Below, piece by piece: positions 57,664-64,000 of a stretch of 64,000 nt of DNA. Made by a program: the position numbers and the translations under genes. Location of the stretch: contig NZ_JAENGP010000014.1 in NCBI RefSeq assembly GCF_016595155.1, forward strand, positions 46,425 to 110,424, read 5' to 3'. A model generated the notes under the pieces. It was not told the origin of the DNA. It worked only from the letters and a program-made list of their open reading frames with translations, and ran no database searches. Each line of letters begins with the position of its first letter. Within the stretch, counting starts at the first letter, position 1. The stretch is from Advenella mandrilli. Its GTDB lineage: Bacteria > Pseudomonadota > Gammaproteobacteria > Burkholderiales > Burkholderiaceae_B.

Positions 57664-58092
57664 TTAATGACGATGCACGCGCTGCTTTAGCAGCTCAAGA
57701 TAATGCTCGTTGTCAAGGGGTTTGCCCAGGCGCTGGGCTTCCCACAACACGGTTCCCAGGCATTCCATGATTTCGTGGGCGGCATCGTGCGTGCTGCTGC
57801 GGGCAGCCAAAGCCTGGAAAACATCCCTGATTCCCGGAGGGCTGTTGATGGATATTTGCTCTTCGATGGCCAAGTGCATGGACAGGTGTAAAAACGGGTT
57901 GACCTGACCTTGGTCGACTGAAAAGTCCCTGCTTTTGGCGTCGGGGTTTTCAAGTATGTGGTGATATTCGGGGTGTTGCTGTATCCAGTTTAGGGCAATA
58001 GACTCCAGAGGGGTAAGAATTTGCTTTTTCTGGTGTTTGCTCCAGGTATCTATAAAGAAGTCTCTGACCTGGTCACGGGAAGGGTTGAACAT
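57664..58092 (-). CDS. DUF1841 family protein
   Basis: A 142-aa soluble protein of the DUF1841 type, common in beta- and gammaproteobacteria. Conserved stretches include PLESIALNWIQQHPEYHHILE near residue 27, NPFLHLSMHLAIEEQ near residue 63, and a histidine-rich C-terminus (QRVHRH). No function is known. It lies divergent from icd across a 213-bp region with an 18-bp palindrome. Confidence 0.85.
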   Translation of the reverse strand: MFNPSRDQVRDFFIDTWSKHQKKQILTPLESIALNWIQQHPEYHHILENPDAKSRDFSVDQGQVNPFLHLSMHLAIEEQISINSPPGIRDVFQALAARSSTHDAAHEIMECLGTVLWEAQRLGKPLDNEHYLELLKQRVHRH

Positions 58093-58218
58093 AGGGGTAT
58101 AGTGAAGGTAAAAAATATAGGTTATAGGCTATTTTGCCTCAGAATTGTCCGAATCAGGAAATATTTCTGAAAAATCGCGAATGTTTTAAAACGGTGTAAA
58201 CTTTTTCAGTTAAACTAT

Positions 58219-58236
58219 AGGTCTTATATAAGACCT
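58219..58236. promoter_or_regulatory. 18-bp perfect palindrome upstream of icd
   Basis: AGGTCTTATATAAGACCT reads the same on both strands with no mismatch. It overlaps or closely follows a TAAACTATAG promoter-like sequence at 58211-58220, 70 bp before the icd start. It has the size and symmetry of a dimeric repressor site, for example of a GntR-type regulator; the protein is unknown. Confidence 0.65.
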
Positions 58237-58305
58237 GCGGCGTTCCATATCCTATCGTGCTGCAGGTTTTAGGTTCATTGTCTTATTGTGGGTTACGGAG
58301 CCAAC

Positions 58306-59562
58306 ATGTCTTATCAACATATTAAAGTCCCGGCAGCGGGCGAAAAAATCACGGTTAACGCCGACTTCTCTCTGAATGTACCAGATCAACCAATCATTCC
58401 TTTCATTGAGGGTGACGGTACTGGTGCAGACATCACGCCAGTCATGTTGAAAGTGGTTGATGCTGCGGTTGCCAAAGCGTACGACGGTAAACGTAAAATT
58501 CACTGGATGGAAGTTTATGCCGGTGAAAAATCAACAAAAGTATATGGCCCAGACGTTTGGCTGCCAGAAGAAACCATGGAAGTCGTTAAAGATTACGTTG
58601 TTTCCATTAAAGGCCCCTTGACTACACCCGTTGGTGGCGGTATTCGCTCACTGAACGTGGCATTGCGTCAACAGCTGGATCTGTACGTATGTTTGCGTCC
58701 TGTACGTTACTTCAAAGGTGTTCCTTCACCTGTACGTGAGCCAGAAAAAACAGACATGGTTATTTTCCGTGAAAACTCGGAAGATATCTATGCAGGTATC
58801 GAGTTCCCGGCTGAATCCGAACAGACTCAAAAACTGATCGCTTTCCTGCAAAACGAATTGGGCGTTTCCAAAATCCGCTTCCCTAATACTTCAGGTATCG
58901 GTATCAAACCCGTATCACGTGAAGGTACACAGCGTTTGGTTCGCAAAGCCATTCAATACGCGATTGATAACGACAAACCAAGCGTTACCATCGTTCATAA
59001 AGGCAACATCATGAAATACACCGAAGGTGGTTTCCGTGATTGGGCCTATGAATTGGCACAAAAAGAATTTGGCGCTGAATTGATTGATGGCGGCCCATGG
59101 TGCAAATTCAAGAATCCTAAAACAGGTAAAGACATTATCGTTAAGGATTCTATCGCTGATGCATTCTTGCAACAAATTCTGTTGCGTCCTGCCGAGTACT
59201 CTGTCATTGCCACATTGAACCTGAACGGTGACTATGTGTCTGACGCATTGGCTGCTCAAGTTGGTGGTATTGGTATCGCTCCTGGTGCCAACCTGTCTGA
59301 CTCTATCGCCATGTTTGAAGCTACTCACGGTACCGCACCTAAATATGCAGGTAAAGACTACGTGAACCCAGGTTCAGAAATCCTGTCTGCAGAAATGATG
59401 CTGCGTCACATGGGTTGGACTGAAGCGGCAGACCTGATTATTTCTTCTATGGAAAAATCAATCCTGTCCAAAAAAGTAACCTATGACTTTGCCCGTTTGC
59501 TAGAAGGTGCAACACAGGTTAGCTGCTCTGGCTTTGGTCAGGTAATGATCGAAAACATGTAA
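58306..59562 (+). CDS. icd: NADP-dependent isocitrate dehydrogenase Icd
   Basis: A 418-aa enzyme of the TCA cycle. The ATG at 58306 is supported by CGGAG at 58296. The substrate-phosphate serine lies in [17 protein letters not shown] near residue 113, the catalytic tyrosine/lysine regions in [12 protein letters not shown] and [15 protein letters not shown], and the NADP site in [20 protein letters not shown]. It decarboxylates isocitrate to 2-oxoglutarate. Codon use suggests high expression, and a strong terminator follows. Confidence 0.97.
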   Translation: MSYQHIKVPAAGEKITVNADFSLNVPDQPIIPFIEGDGTGADITPVMLKVVDAAVAKAYDGKRKIHWMEVYAGEKSTKVYGPDVWLPEETMEVVKDYVVSIKGPLTTPVGGGIRSLNVALRQQLDLYVCLRPVRYFKGVPSPVREPEKTDMVIFRENSEDIYAGIEFPAESEQTQKLIAFLQNELGVSKIRFPNTSGIGIKPVSREGTQRLVRKAIQYAIDNDKPSVTIVHKGNIMKYTEGGFRDWAYELAQKEFGAELIDGGPWCKFKNPKTGKDIIVKDSIADAFLQQILLRPAEYSVIATLNLNGDYVSDALAAQVGGIGIAPGANLSDSIAMFEATHGTAPKYAGKDYVNPGSEILSAEMMLRHMGWTEAADLIISSMEKSILSKKVTYDFARLLEGATQVSCSGFGQVMIENM

Positions 59563-59596
59563 GCTGCTTTATTGCTTTAAGCAATAACTTGTTTGC

Positions 59597-59633
59597 AAAA
59601 ACCCGCACTGCTTATGGTAGTGCGGGTTTTTTG
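59597..59633 (+). terminator. Intrinsic terminator of icd
   Basis: AAAAACCCGCACT, a 9-nt loop, AGTGCGGGTTTTTT: an 8-bp GC-rich stem with a T-run, 35 bp after icd. Confidence 0.92.
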
Positions 59634-59754
59634 TTACCCTTTGCCTGGGCAGGCATGTTTTTATTTGCTTATGCATAAACAAACAATAATTCAAGGCCAG
59701 GGTTTGCGCAGTAGATCGCGCCATTGCTGAGGGCAGTTTATTAAGGATATTGTC

Positions 59755-60216
59755 ATGAACAAGCTGGAAACCAGAATTCCTCCACCGCTCATTGTGATTG
59801 TCATCGGGCTTCTGATGTGGCAATTGAGCCCGGCGGCTATGAGGATTGAAGAGGGCGCCCTGATACGCCAGAGTATTGCCGGCATCGTGGCATTTATTGG
59901 CCTGACATGCGATTTTTTGGGGGCTGTTTCATTCCGGAAAGTAAAAACCACGGTGAACCCCATGAGCCCTGAAAAATCATCGGCCTTGGTGTGTACGGGT
60001 ATTTATAAGTATTCACGCAACCCGATGTACCTGGGTATGGCTTTGTTGTTGCTGGCGTGGGCCATTTACCTGGCGTCTGCCTGGTCTTTGTTGGGTATAG
60101 TGGCATACGTGCTGTATATCACCCGTTTCCAGATTATTCCCGAAGAGCGGGCAATGGAAAAACTGTTTGGGCAGGAATACAGGGATTACAAGGCTAAAGT
60201 ACGGCGCTGGTTGTAA
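59755..60216 (+). CDS. Isoprenylcysteine carboxyl methyltransferase-like membrane protein
   Basis: A 153-aa integral membrane protein with about four hydrophobic segments. The family block GIYKYSRNPMYLGMALLL near residue 83 and IIPEERAMEKLFGQEYRDY near residue 125 mark the ICMT/phospholipid methyltransferase superfamily. Bacterial members of this size have no proven substrate. It is the last ordinary housekeeping-like gene before the accessory end of the window. Confidence 0.82.
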   Translation: MNKLETRIPPPLIVIVIGLLMWQLSPAAMRIEEGALIRQSIAGIVAFIGLTCDFLGAVSFRKVKTTVNPMSPEKSSALVCTGIYKYSRNPMYLGMALLLLAWAIYLASAWSLLGIVAYVLYITRFQIIPEERAMEKLFGQEYRDYKAKVRRWL

Positions 60217-60341
60217 GTACCATGCAATGTAGCAAGGTTGGGACGGTTTTCATTTGTTAATGATACTTTGTGCCGCTCCAGTGGTATGATGGATGTAACA
60301 GTATGCATATAACGTAAATGAAATTTTTATAAGGAATAATA

Positions 60342-60644
60342 ATGCCACCCAAACATAATTTTGAATGGCGTTCGCAGCGGGAATATCACAACTTGTTTGT
60401 AAACCGTGCTGATAATGATCTTGCCGGACCTGCGTGGCGGATAGAAGTTGTGGGGTTGCCCGGAGGCGGCGTACCCGGCAAGCAAGTGGATCAATCAGAT
60501 CTGTCTAAACTGATAGACCCTTCCACCGGCGGGTTTTGGGAAATGATGTGTTTTGATGACTGGTTGTTTGATTTGGAGAAGATTGAGATTTTGTATTCAA
60601 GTCGGATGGTTGTCATGCATGTCGACAGCAAATTTGAGGCTTGA
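60342..60644 (+). CDS. Small protein of unknown function
   Basis: A 100-aa protein behind an AAGGAAT ribosome-binding site. It has no signal peptide or membrane segment and is rich in tryptophan and acidic residues in its second half (FWEMMCFDDWLFDLEKIEIL). I recognise no domain. It lies between the methyltransferase-type gene and a transposase remnant, at the edge of the mobile region, and may be horizontally acquired. Confidence 0.6.
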   Translation: MPPKHNFEWRSQREYHNLFVNRADNDLAGPAWRIEVVGLPGGGVPGKQVDQSDLSKLIDPSTGGFWEMMCFDDWLFDLEKIEILYSSRMVVMHVDSKFEA

Positions 60645-60665
60645 AGCGGGTCAGTCCAAATAATT

Positions 60666-60717
60666 ACATACCCGCGATTTCTGAATAAATTCACTATGAC
60701 TGCTGACGCGGGTATGT
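60666..60717. repeat. 11-bp perfect inverted repeat after the orphan gene
   Basis: ACATACCCGCG (60666-60676) and CGCGGGTATGT (60707-60717) are exact reverse complements with a 30-nt gap. It borders the transposase remnant and may be a terminator stem or an element end. Confidence 0.45.
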
Positions 60718-61133
60718 CAATAGAATGTCGTTTCATCCCCAACAAGCTGGTCGTCAATCAACGTAGGCAGGCCGTACGTGTCAATGGCCATTATTACTTC
60801 ATTTCTCGTCAAAATGTTATGAAGAGTTGCAGTTCCAAGAGTGATTCCATGCAGGCGACTGAATTTGCGTTGAATTCTCCTGGCGCAAAGGTTGTGAGAA
60901 CAGAGCATAGATAAAATTAATTGCTCTTCAATATTAGCAACCATAGTTGTAGGTGAGCTTTTAGGGCGTCTGCTTTTGTTAATCAGGGCATTTATGTCAT
61001 TTTGTTGATAGCGTCGCCACCATTTCCTTAAGGTAGAACTGGATATGTAGCGACGACGACATACCAAGCCTGCATCGCTGCTCACGTTGTATGACCTAAT
61101 CCACTGTAATCACTGCTGTATTTCTCTATTCAT
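60717..61133 (-). pseudogene. Decayed IS481-type transposase fragment
   Basis: Read on the minus strand, an ATG at 61133 begins MNREIQQ, followed by an in-frame TGA at 61110-61112, and the frame then continues LQWIRSYNVSSDAGLVCRRR and TLRKWWRRYQQNDINALINKSRRPKSSPTT. This is the N-terminal helix-turn-helix part of IS481-family transposases. Homology fades near residue 105 (LHNILTRNEV), and the catalytic DDE domain is missing. It is therefore a dead 5' fragment with a nonsense mutation and a 3' deletion, beside the broken cas3. Confidence 0.8.
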
Positions 61134-61353
61134 AAATACCCATTATATTGAAATGATGTCTATGAATCACACAGTTAAGGCAAGGGTTGATGGTGATTGA
61201 ATTTTTAGGTGGATTTTGAGAATTTACTAAAAGTTAAAAAAATATTAAATTTTTTTAATCTTGTAAGTAAAATATGTTTCAAGATAGAATCTAATAACCA
61301 CATTAACTAAATTATAGGATCGCATTATTAATTTAAGAAGCGACTTTTTATAA
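61134..61353. other. AT-rich region upstream of cas3
   Basis: No gene is visible. The sequence is strongly AT-rich and holds a 10-bp AT inverted repeat (TTAAAAAAAT at 61234-61243 against ATTTTTTTAA at 61249-61258). It probably carries the cas3 promoter. AT-rich cas promoters are commonly bound by H-NS-like proteins; here that is inference. Confidence 0.5.
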
Positions 61354-61548
61354 ATGGATAAAAGCTACTATAGGTATATAGGTAAATTAGATCGGGGAAA
61401 ATCAAAAAATGCTAATTATCACTTGTTGCCTTATCATTGCTTAGATGTGGTAGCGACAGCGAAAGCATTGCTTGAAGCCAATGAGAAATTTACGACAGAT
61501 GTGTCAGAACTATTAGGAATTCCTCCGGCGCGGTGTTTGTCAAGGTAG
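61354..61548 (+). pseudogene. cas3: Truncated cas3 (type I-E), N-terminal fragment only
   Basis: 64 codons in frame, of which about 61 are genuine. The sequence YYRYIGKLDRGKSKNANYHL followed by LPYHCLDVVATAKALLEA matches the start of type I-E Cas3, where the YHCLD histidine is the first metal ligand of the HD nuclease domain. The fragment stops at LLGIPPARC, before the HDIGK motif, because the IS3-family element begins at 61538. The HD catalytic pair, the helicase domains and the C-terminal domain (about 800 residues) are missing. It can make no functional nuclease-helicase. It is on the plus strand, in line with the array 1.6 kb away, as in an intact cas3-Cascade-cas1-cas2-array locus. Confidence 0.85.
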
Positions 61549-61560
61549 TTGGAACGTGAA

Positions 61561-62625
61561 TCATGCCGCCTCTAACGTTTTTTCCTGTTGAATGATCTTC
61601 AGGTTTTTATCGGGATTGAGCCAGACTTCTCCAATCGGTTGCCAGTTACGTGTCTGACCTGACCAGCGGGCGGGATTGGCACGTTGGGCCTGTTGGTACA
61701 GTTCGTGGCGAGCCCGTAGGATATTCTCATCCTGGCCAGCATGGCGCTGAGCCGGTGTGACATAGCGGATTTGGCTATGACGATGTTCTTCGTTATACCA
61801 TCGCACAAAGTGATGAACCCATTGGCGGGCATCTTCAATCTGGTTAAAGCCATTGGTTGGAAACCGTGGATGATATTTGCAGGTACGGAAGAGCGATTCT
61901 GAATACGCATTATCATTGGATACACGAGGTCGACTGTGTGACGGCGTAATACCCAGGCTGTCCAGCTTGGCATACAGGGTGGAACCTTTCATGGCCGAAC
62001 CATTGTCCGCGTGCAATACCAGCGGCTTATGCGCACATTTTTCACGCAGTACGGCCCGCTGAATCAGGGTGGCGCTGTTATTCATGTTTTCTGCCTCGAA
62101 GACTTCGTGGCCCACGATTTTGCGGCTGTAAATATCCATAATCAGGTACAGATAAAAGGATAGGCCCCGTATTGAGGTTGGCAAATACGTCACATCCCAA
62201 CTCCAGCAAGCATTGGGTTCATCGGCACAATGACGACGGGGCGGACCTTTATGGCGTGGTGCTGCCGCGCGTCCACGGCGATGCTGTTCACCCGCCTGAC
62301 GCAGGACGCGGTAGAAGCTGGACTCTGAAGCCAGATAACATTGTTCTTCATCCAGTAACCGGGCCACGATTTGCGCAGGTGGCAGACTGGCAAACTCGGG
62401 ACGGTGACAGGTATCCAGAATGGTCTGACGCTCTTCTGGTGTCAGCGCATGGGCAGGTAAAGGATGCACCGCATGCCGGCGTTGATCCTCTGTGCCTGTT
62501 GACCAGCGGCGGTAAGTATTCAGGCCAATACCCAGCTCCTGGCAAATGCGTTGCAGTCGGGCGCCAGCCATCCGTGCTTCATTGACCAATTCAACAATTT
62601 GGCGGCGATCTGTGGCATTGGTCAT
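61561..62625 (-). CDS. IS3-family transposase OrfB (DDE, rve domain)
   Basis: A 354-aa integrase-like protein, apparently intact. It has an N-terminal helical region (ELVNEARMAGARLQRICQ), then a retroviral-integrase core with the catalytic triad D in SWDVTYLPTSIRG, D in LVLHADNGSAMKG and E in SNDNAYSESLFRT. Its start overlaps the OrfA stop by 4 bp (ATGA), suggesting translational coupling rather than a classical frameshift. It should be able to mobilise the element if expressed. Confidence 0.93.
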   Translation of the reverse strand: MTNATDRRQIVELVNEARMAGARLQRICQELGIGLNTYRRWSTGTEDQRRHAVHPLPAHALTPEERQTILDTCHRPEFASLPPAQIVARLLDEEQCYLASESSFYRVLRQAGEQHRRGRAAAPRHKGPPRRHCADEPNACWSWDVTYLPTSIRGLSFYLYLIMDIYSRKIVGHEVFEAENMNNSATLIQRAVLREKCAHKPLVLHADNGSAMKGSTLYAKLDSLGITPSHSRPRVSNDNAYSESLFRTCKYHPRFPTNGFNQIEDARQWVHHFVRWYNEEHRHSQIRYVTPAQRHAGQDENILRARHELYQQAQRANPARWSGQTRNWQPIGEVWLNPDKNLKIIQQEKTLEAA

Positions 62626-63113
62626 TTTTCCTCGTCCCCCCAGATCGCCTGGACTTTTTTTCGCAAGGCCAAGATGGCCGCCGTTTCAGCCAAGGCGGCA
62701 TCTTTACGACGCAGTTCACGCTCCAGTTCCTTGATGCGTTTACGTTCTGCTTTAGTGATTTCTGCTTGCTGTGCGGATGCTTTGGCACTGACGTCATTGG
62801 CTTGTTCACAACTGCTGCGCCACCGACGTATTTGCTCAACATACAGGCCACGACGGCGACAATATTCGGCCAGTTCCGTTTCGGATAAGGCTGCCGTTTC
62901 CAGGACGGCATTGAATTTTTCTGCCGAGCTCCAACCTTCCGGTGTGCTGGCTTGGTTTGGTAATAACCGGCCTTGATCACGTGCCTGTTTACGCCAGTTG
63001 TAAAGCGTCGCTTCGGAAATGCCTTCTTCCTGGGCTAATTCAGCAACCGTTCGGTTATGGGGAGCCATTAATTTGGCCAGTATCGCTTCTCGGCGTTCGG
63101 GTGAGTATTTCAT
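62622..63113 (-). CDS. IS3-family OrfA (helix-turn-helix protein)
   Basis: A 163-aa protein starting MKYSPERREAILAKLMAPHN. The helix-turn-helix AELAQEEGISEATLYNWRKQ is near residue 28, and a second helical block includes ELAEYCRRRGLYVEQIRRWR near residue 80. The C-terminal region is a coiled coil (AERKRIKELERELRRKDAAL). It binds the IS ends and works with OrfB. Intact, with no stop codon or frameshift. Confidence 0.93.
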   Translation of the reverse strand: MKYSPERREAILAKLMAPHNRTVAELAQEEGISEATLYNWRKQARDQGRLLPNQASTPEGWSSAEKFNAVLETAALSETELAEYCRRRGLYVEQIRRWRSSCEQANDVSAKASAQQAEITKAERKRIKELERELRRKDAALAETAAILALRKKVQAIWGDEEK

Positions 63114-63187
63114 AGGAACCTTTTCTTTGCCCCCATCTTAGGATGAGTTAAATTCTAACATCGGTTGAGGTTCCAACTAGTCTGACA

Positions 63188-63205
63188 CAGGGGGACCCAC
63201 GGGAA
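63188..63205 (+). other. Residual leader between IS3 and first repeat (18 bp)
   Basis: CAGGGGGACCCACGGGAA is all that remains between the IS end and the first repeat. A working type I-E leader, with its promoter and integration-host-factor site, is normally 60-100 bp or more. New-spacer acquisition and native transcription of the array are therefore unlikely here. Confidence 0.7.
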
Positions 63206-63844
63206 GTGTTCCCCGTATGCACGGGGATAAACCGCAGCAACGGAAAAGGAATATTTGCGAATGCAGGTGTTCCCCGTATGCACGGGGATAAACCGTTTAT
63301 TGATTTTATTATTTGCCAAAATTTCTAGTGTTCCCCGTATGCACGGGGATAAACCGAAGTTTTTGCAAGACCTAGCCGGTGCAACCAAGTGTTCCCCGTA
63401 TGCACGGGGATAAACCGTTAACAAGTAGTACCCCGAATGTTCCACGTGGGTGTTCCCCGTATGCACGGGGATAAACCGGCATCATTGAGGATATGATAGG
63501 GTGTAATGACGTGTTCCCCGTATGCACGGGGATAAACCGCCTTGCCCTTCATGCAATGAGCCCAACGATATGTGTTCCCCGTATGCACGGGGATAAACCG
63601 TAGATTTGACTGAATTTGATAATGAAGAAATTGTGTTCCCCGTATGCACGGGGATAAACCGCGAGAACTGGGCAGGCAACAACCGGAGGGCGTGTGTTCC
63701 CCGTATGCACGGGGATAAACCGCCTGCCCTGCTGTTATAGGAACATGCACATAAGTGTTCCCCGTATGCACGGGGATAAACCGGCCACGACATCCATCAA
63801 TGCCATGCGCAACAAGTGTTCCCCGTATGCACGGGGATAAACCG
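63206..63844 (+). CRISPR. Type I-E CRISPR array, 11 repeats and 10 spacers
   Basis: Repeats of 29 bp begin at 63206, 63267, 63328, 63389, 63450, 63511, 63572, 63633, 63694, 63755 and 63816. Every one is identical: it opens GTGTTCCCCGTATGCAC and closes GGGGATAAACCG. The period is exactly 61 bp, so every spacer is 32 bp. The CCCCGT/ACGGGG stem and the ATAAACCG 5' handle place it in the type I-E repeat family, transcribed on the plus strand. No cas gene except a cas3 remnant is present. Even the last repeat is undegenerated. Confidence 0.98.
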
Positions 63845-63868
63845 GTTGTCATGTGTGGCAAAATCAAT
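63845..63868 (+). other. Probable partial eleventh spacer
   Basis: 24 bp (GTTGTCATGTGTGGCA then AAATCAAT) follow the last repeat before the IS66-like end at 63869. A full spacer would be 32 bp, so it looks cut by the insertion. The final 8 bp, AAATCAAT, would be one copy of the 8-bp target duplication made by IS66 elements if the insertion model is right. Confidence 0.5.
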
Positions 63869-64000
63869 GTAATGCTCCGCCCCATACCGTATTGACAGCT
63901 TAAAACTTGTTTTTTACAGCTGCACTCGCCAGGGCAATAACTCGTCTACGCGATTAACCGGATAGTCAGCAATCACCGACAGCACATGACACAGGTACGC
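63869..64000 (-). mobile_element. IS66-family element, one end, continuing beyond the window
   Basis: The end begins GTAATGCTCCGCCCCATACC at 63869, resembling the GTAA-starting inverted repeats of IS66 elements, and the inward gene is an IS66 transposase end. Only 132 bp are inside the window. The exact boundary is inferred. Confidence 0.65.
63914..64000 (-). CDS. IS66-family transposase, C-terminal end only
   Basis: Minus strand, open at the window edge. The 28 visible residues before the TAA stop read AYLCHVLSVIADYPVNRVDE followed by LLPWRVQL, the typical C-terminus of the IS66 main transposase (TnpC), which ends in a DELLPW motif. The rest of the gene lies outside the window. Confidence 0.82.
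   Translation of the reverse strand, partial: AYLCHVLSVIADYPVNRVDELLPWRVQL

Larger units (their letters stand above)
61538..63187 (-). mobile_element. IS3-family insertion sequence with paired terminal inverted repeats
   Basis: About 1650 bp. The left end TGTCAAGGTAGTTGGAACGT (61538 onward) and the right end, read inward as TGTCAGACTAGTTGGAACCT (63187 downward), match at 17 of 22 positions including TAGTTGGAAC. Inside are two overlapping minus-strand genes, a helix-turn-helix protein and a DDE transposase. No target-site duplication is visible: the left flank ends GTTT and the right flank begins CAGG. The element joins truncated cas3 to the CRISPR array. Confidence 0.85.

Noticed and set aside
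61561..63113. The IS3 genes as possible cas or adaptation genes because they sit where cas1 and cas2 would be
   Set aside because: The DDE triad, the helix-turn-helix OrfA and the paired terminal repeats identify an insertion sequence, on the opposite strand to cas3.
63155..63885. Three minus-strand open frames of 100-155 codons across the CRISPR array
   Set aside because: They are translations of the repeats (repeating VYPRAYGEH, RFIPVHTGNT and GLSPCIRGT patterns) and arise because the 61-bp period shifts the frame without creating stops. They are not genes.

Overview
The window comes from a betaproteobacterial chromosome, most probably an Alcaligenaceae relative (Bordetella/Advenella/Oligella-like) with a more balanced base composition than Bordetella. 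This is inferred from gene order and protein sequence, with no database search. The diagnostic clusters are a heme-uptake set in the order receptor-S-T-U-V, dusB-fis-purH-ruvC-ruvA, pyrD-bpt-aat-nudix, dapB-bamE-fur-recN-nadK-hrcA-hemH-grpE-dnaK-dnaJ, and two polyhydroxyalkanoate phasin-type genes.

Layout. 1-5.8 kb: heme acquisition operon (outer-membrane receptor cut by the window edge, cytoplasmic heme-handling protein, periplasmic binding protein, permease, ATPase). 5.9-6.9 kb: AzlCD exporter. 7.0-9.1 kb: thiOSG thiazole synthesis on the minus strand. 9.7-12.6 kb: recQ convergent with ruvB. 12.7-15.6 kb: a TRAP transporter (dctPQM) lying between ruvB and ruvA. 15.6-20.9 kb: ruvA, ruvC, purH, fis, dusB and a UbiH-type monooxygenase. 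21-29 kb: a CtaG-type membrane protein, YheT hydrolase, small proteins, a second AzlCD pair, RhlE helicase, a thioredoxin-like protein, a CinA-type protein and an IclR regulator. 29.2-39.4 kb: phasin, pyrD, N-end-rule transferases, Nudix, entericidin, patatin, an MFS transporter, cardiolipin synthase, tRNA-Gly, tRNA-Cys and a second phasin-like gene. 39.5-51.8 kb: tRNA-Gly, murB, and the dapB to dnaJ housekeeping and heat-shock block. 51.9-60.2 kb: M16 peptidase, a VWA/MoxR pair, two cytochromes c, icd and a methyltransferase-type membrane protein.

The accessory end (60.3-64 kb) is the most unusual part. It holds a decayed type I-E CRISPR-Cas locus. Only the first ~61 codons of cas3 survive. 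They run directly into an IS3-family element whose other end stops 18 bp before an array of 11 identical 29-bp repeats and 10 spacers of 32 bp. The rest of cas3, the Cascade genes, cas1, cas2 and nearly all of the leader are absent, as expected if an IS-mediated deletion joined cas3 to the array. On its other side the array is cut, apparently inside an eleventh spacer, by an IS66-family element that runs off the window. An IS481-type transposase remnant lies just outside cas3. The array is therefore an orphan between insertion sequences.

Regulatory signals that can be read directly include heat-shock (sigma-32 type) promoters before grpE and dnaK, a hairpin in the dnaK leader, an intercistronic dnaK-dnaJ terminator-like hairpin, an 18-bp perfect palindrome before icd, TGC-type repeats before the phasin gene, and a 17-bp perfect inverted repeat between ruvB and the TRAP genes.
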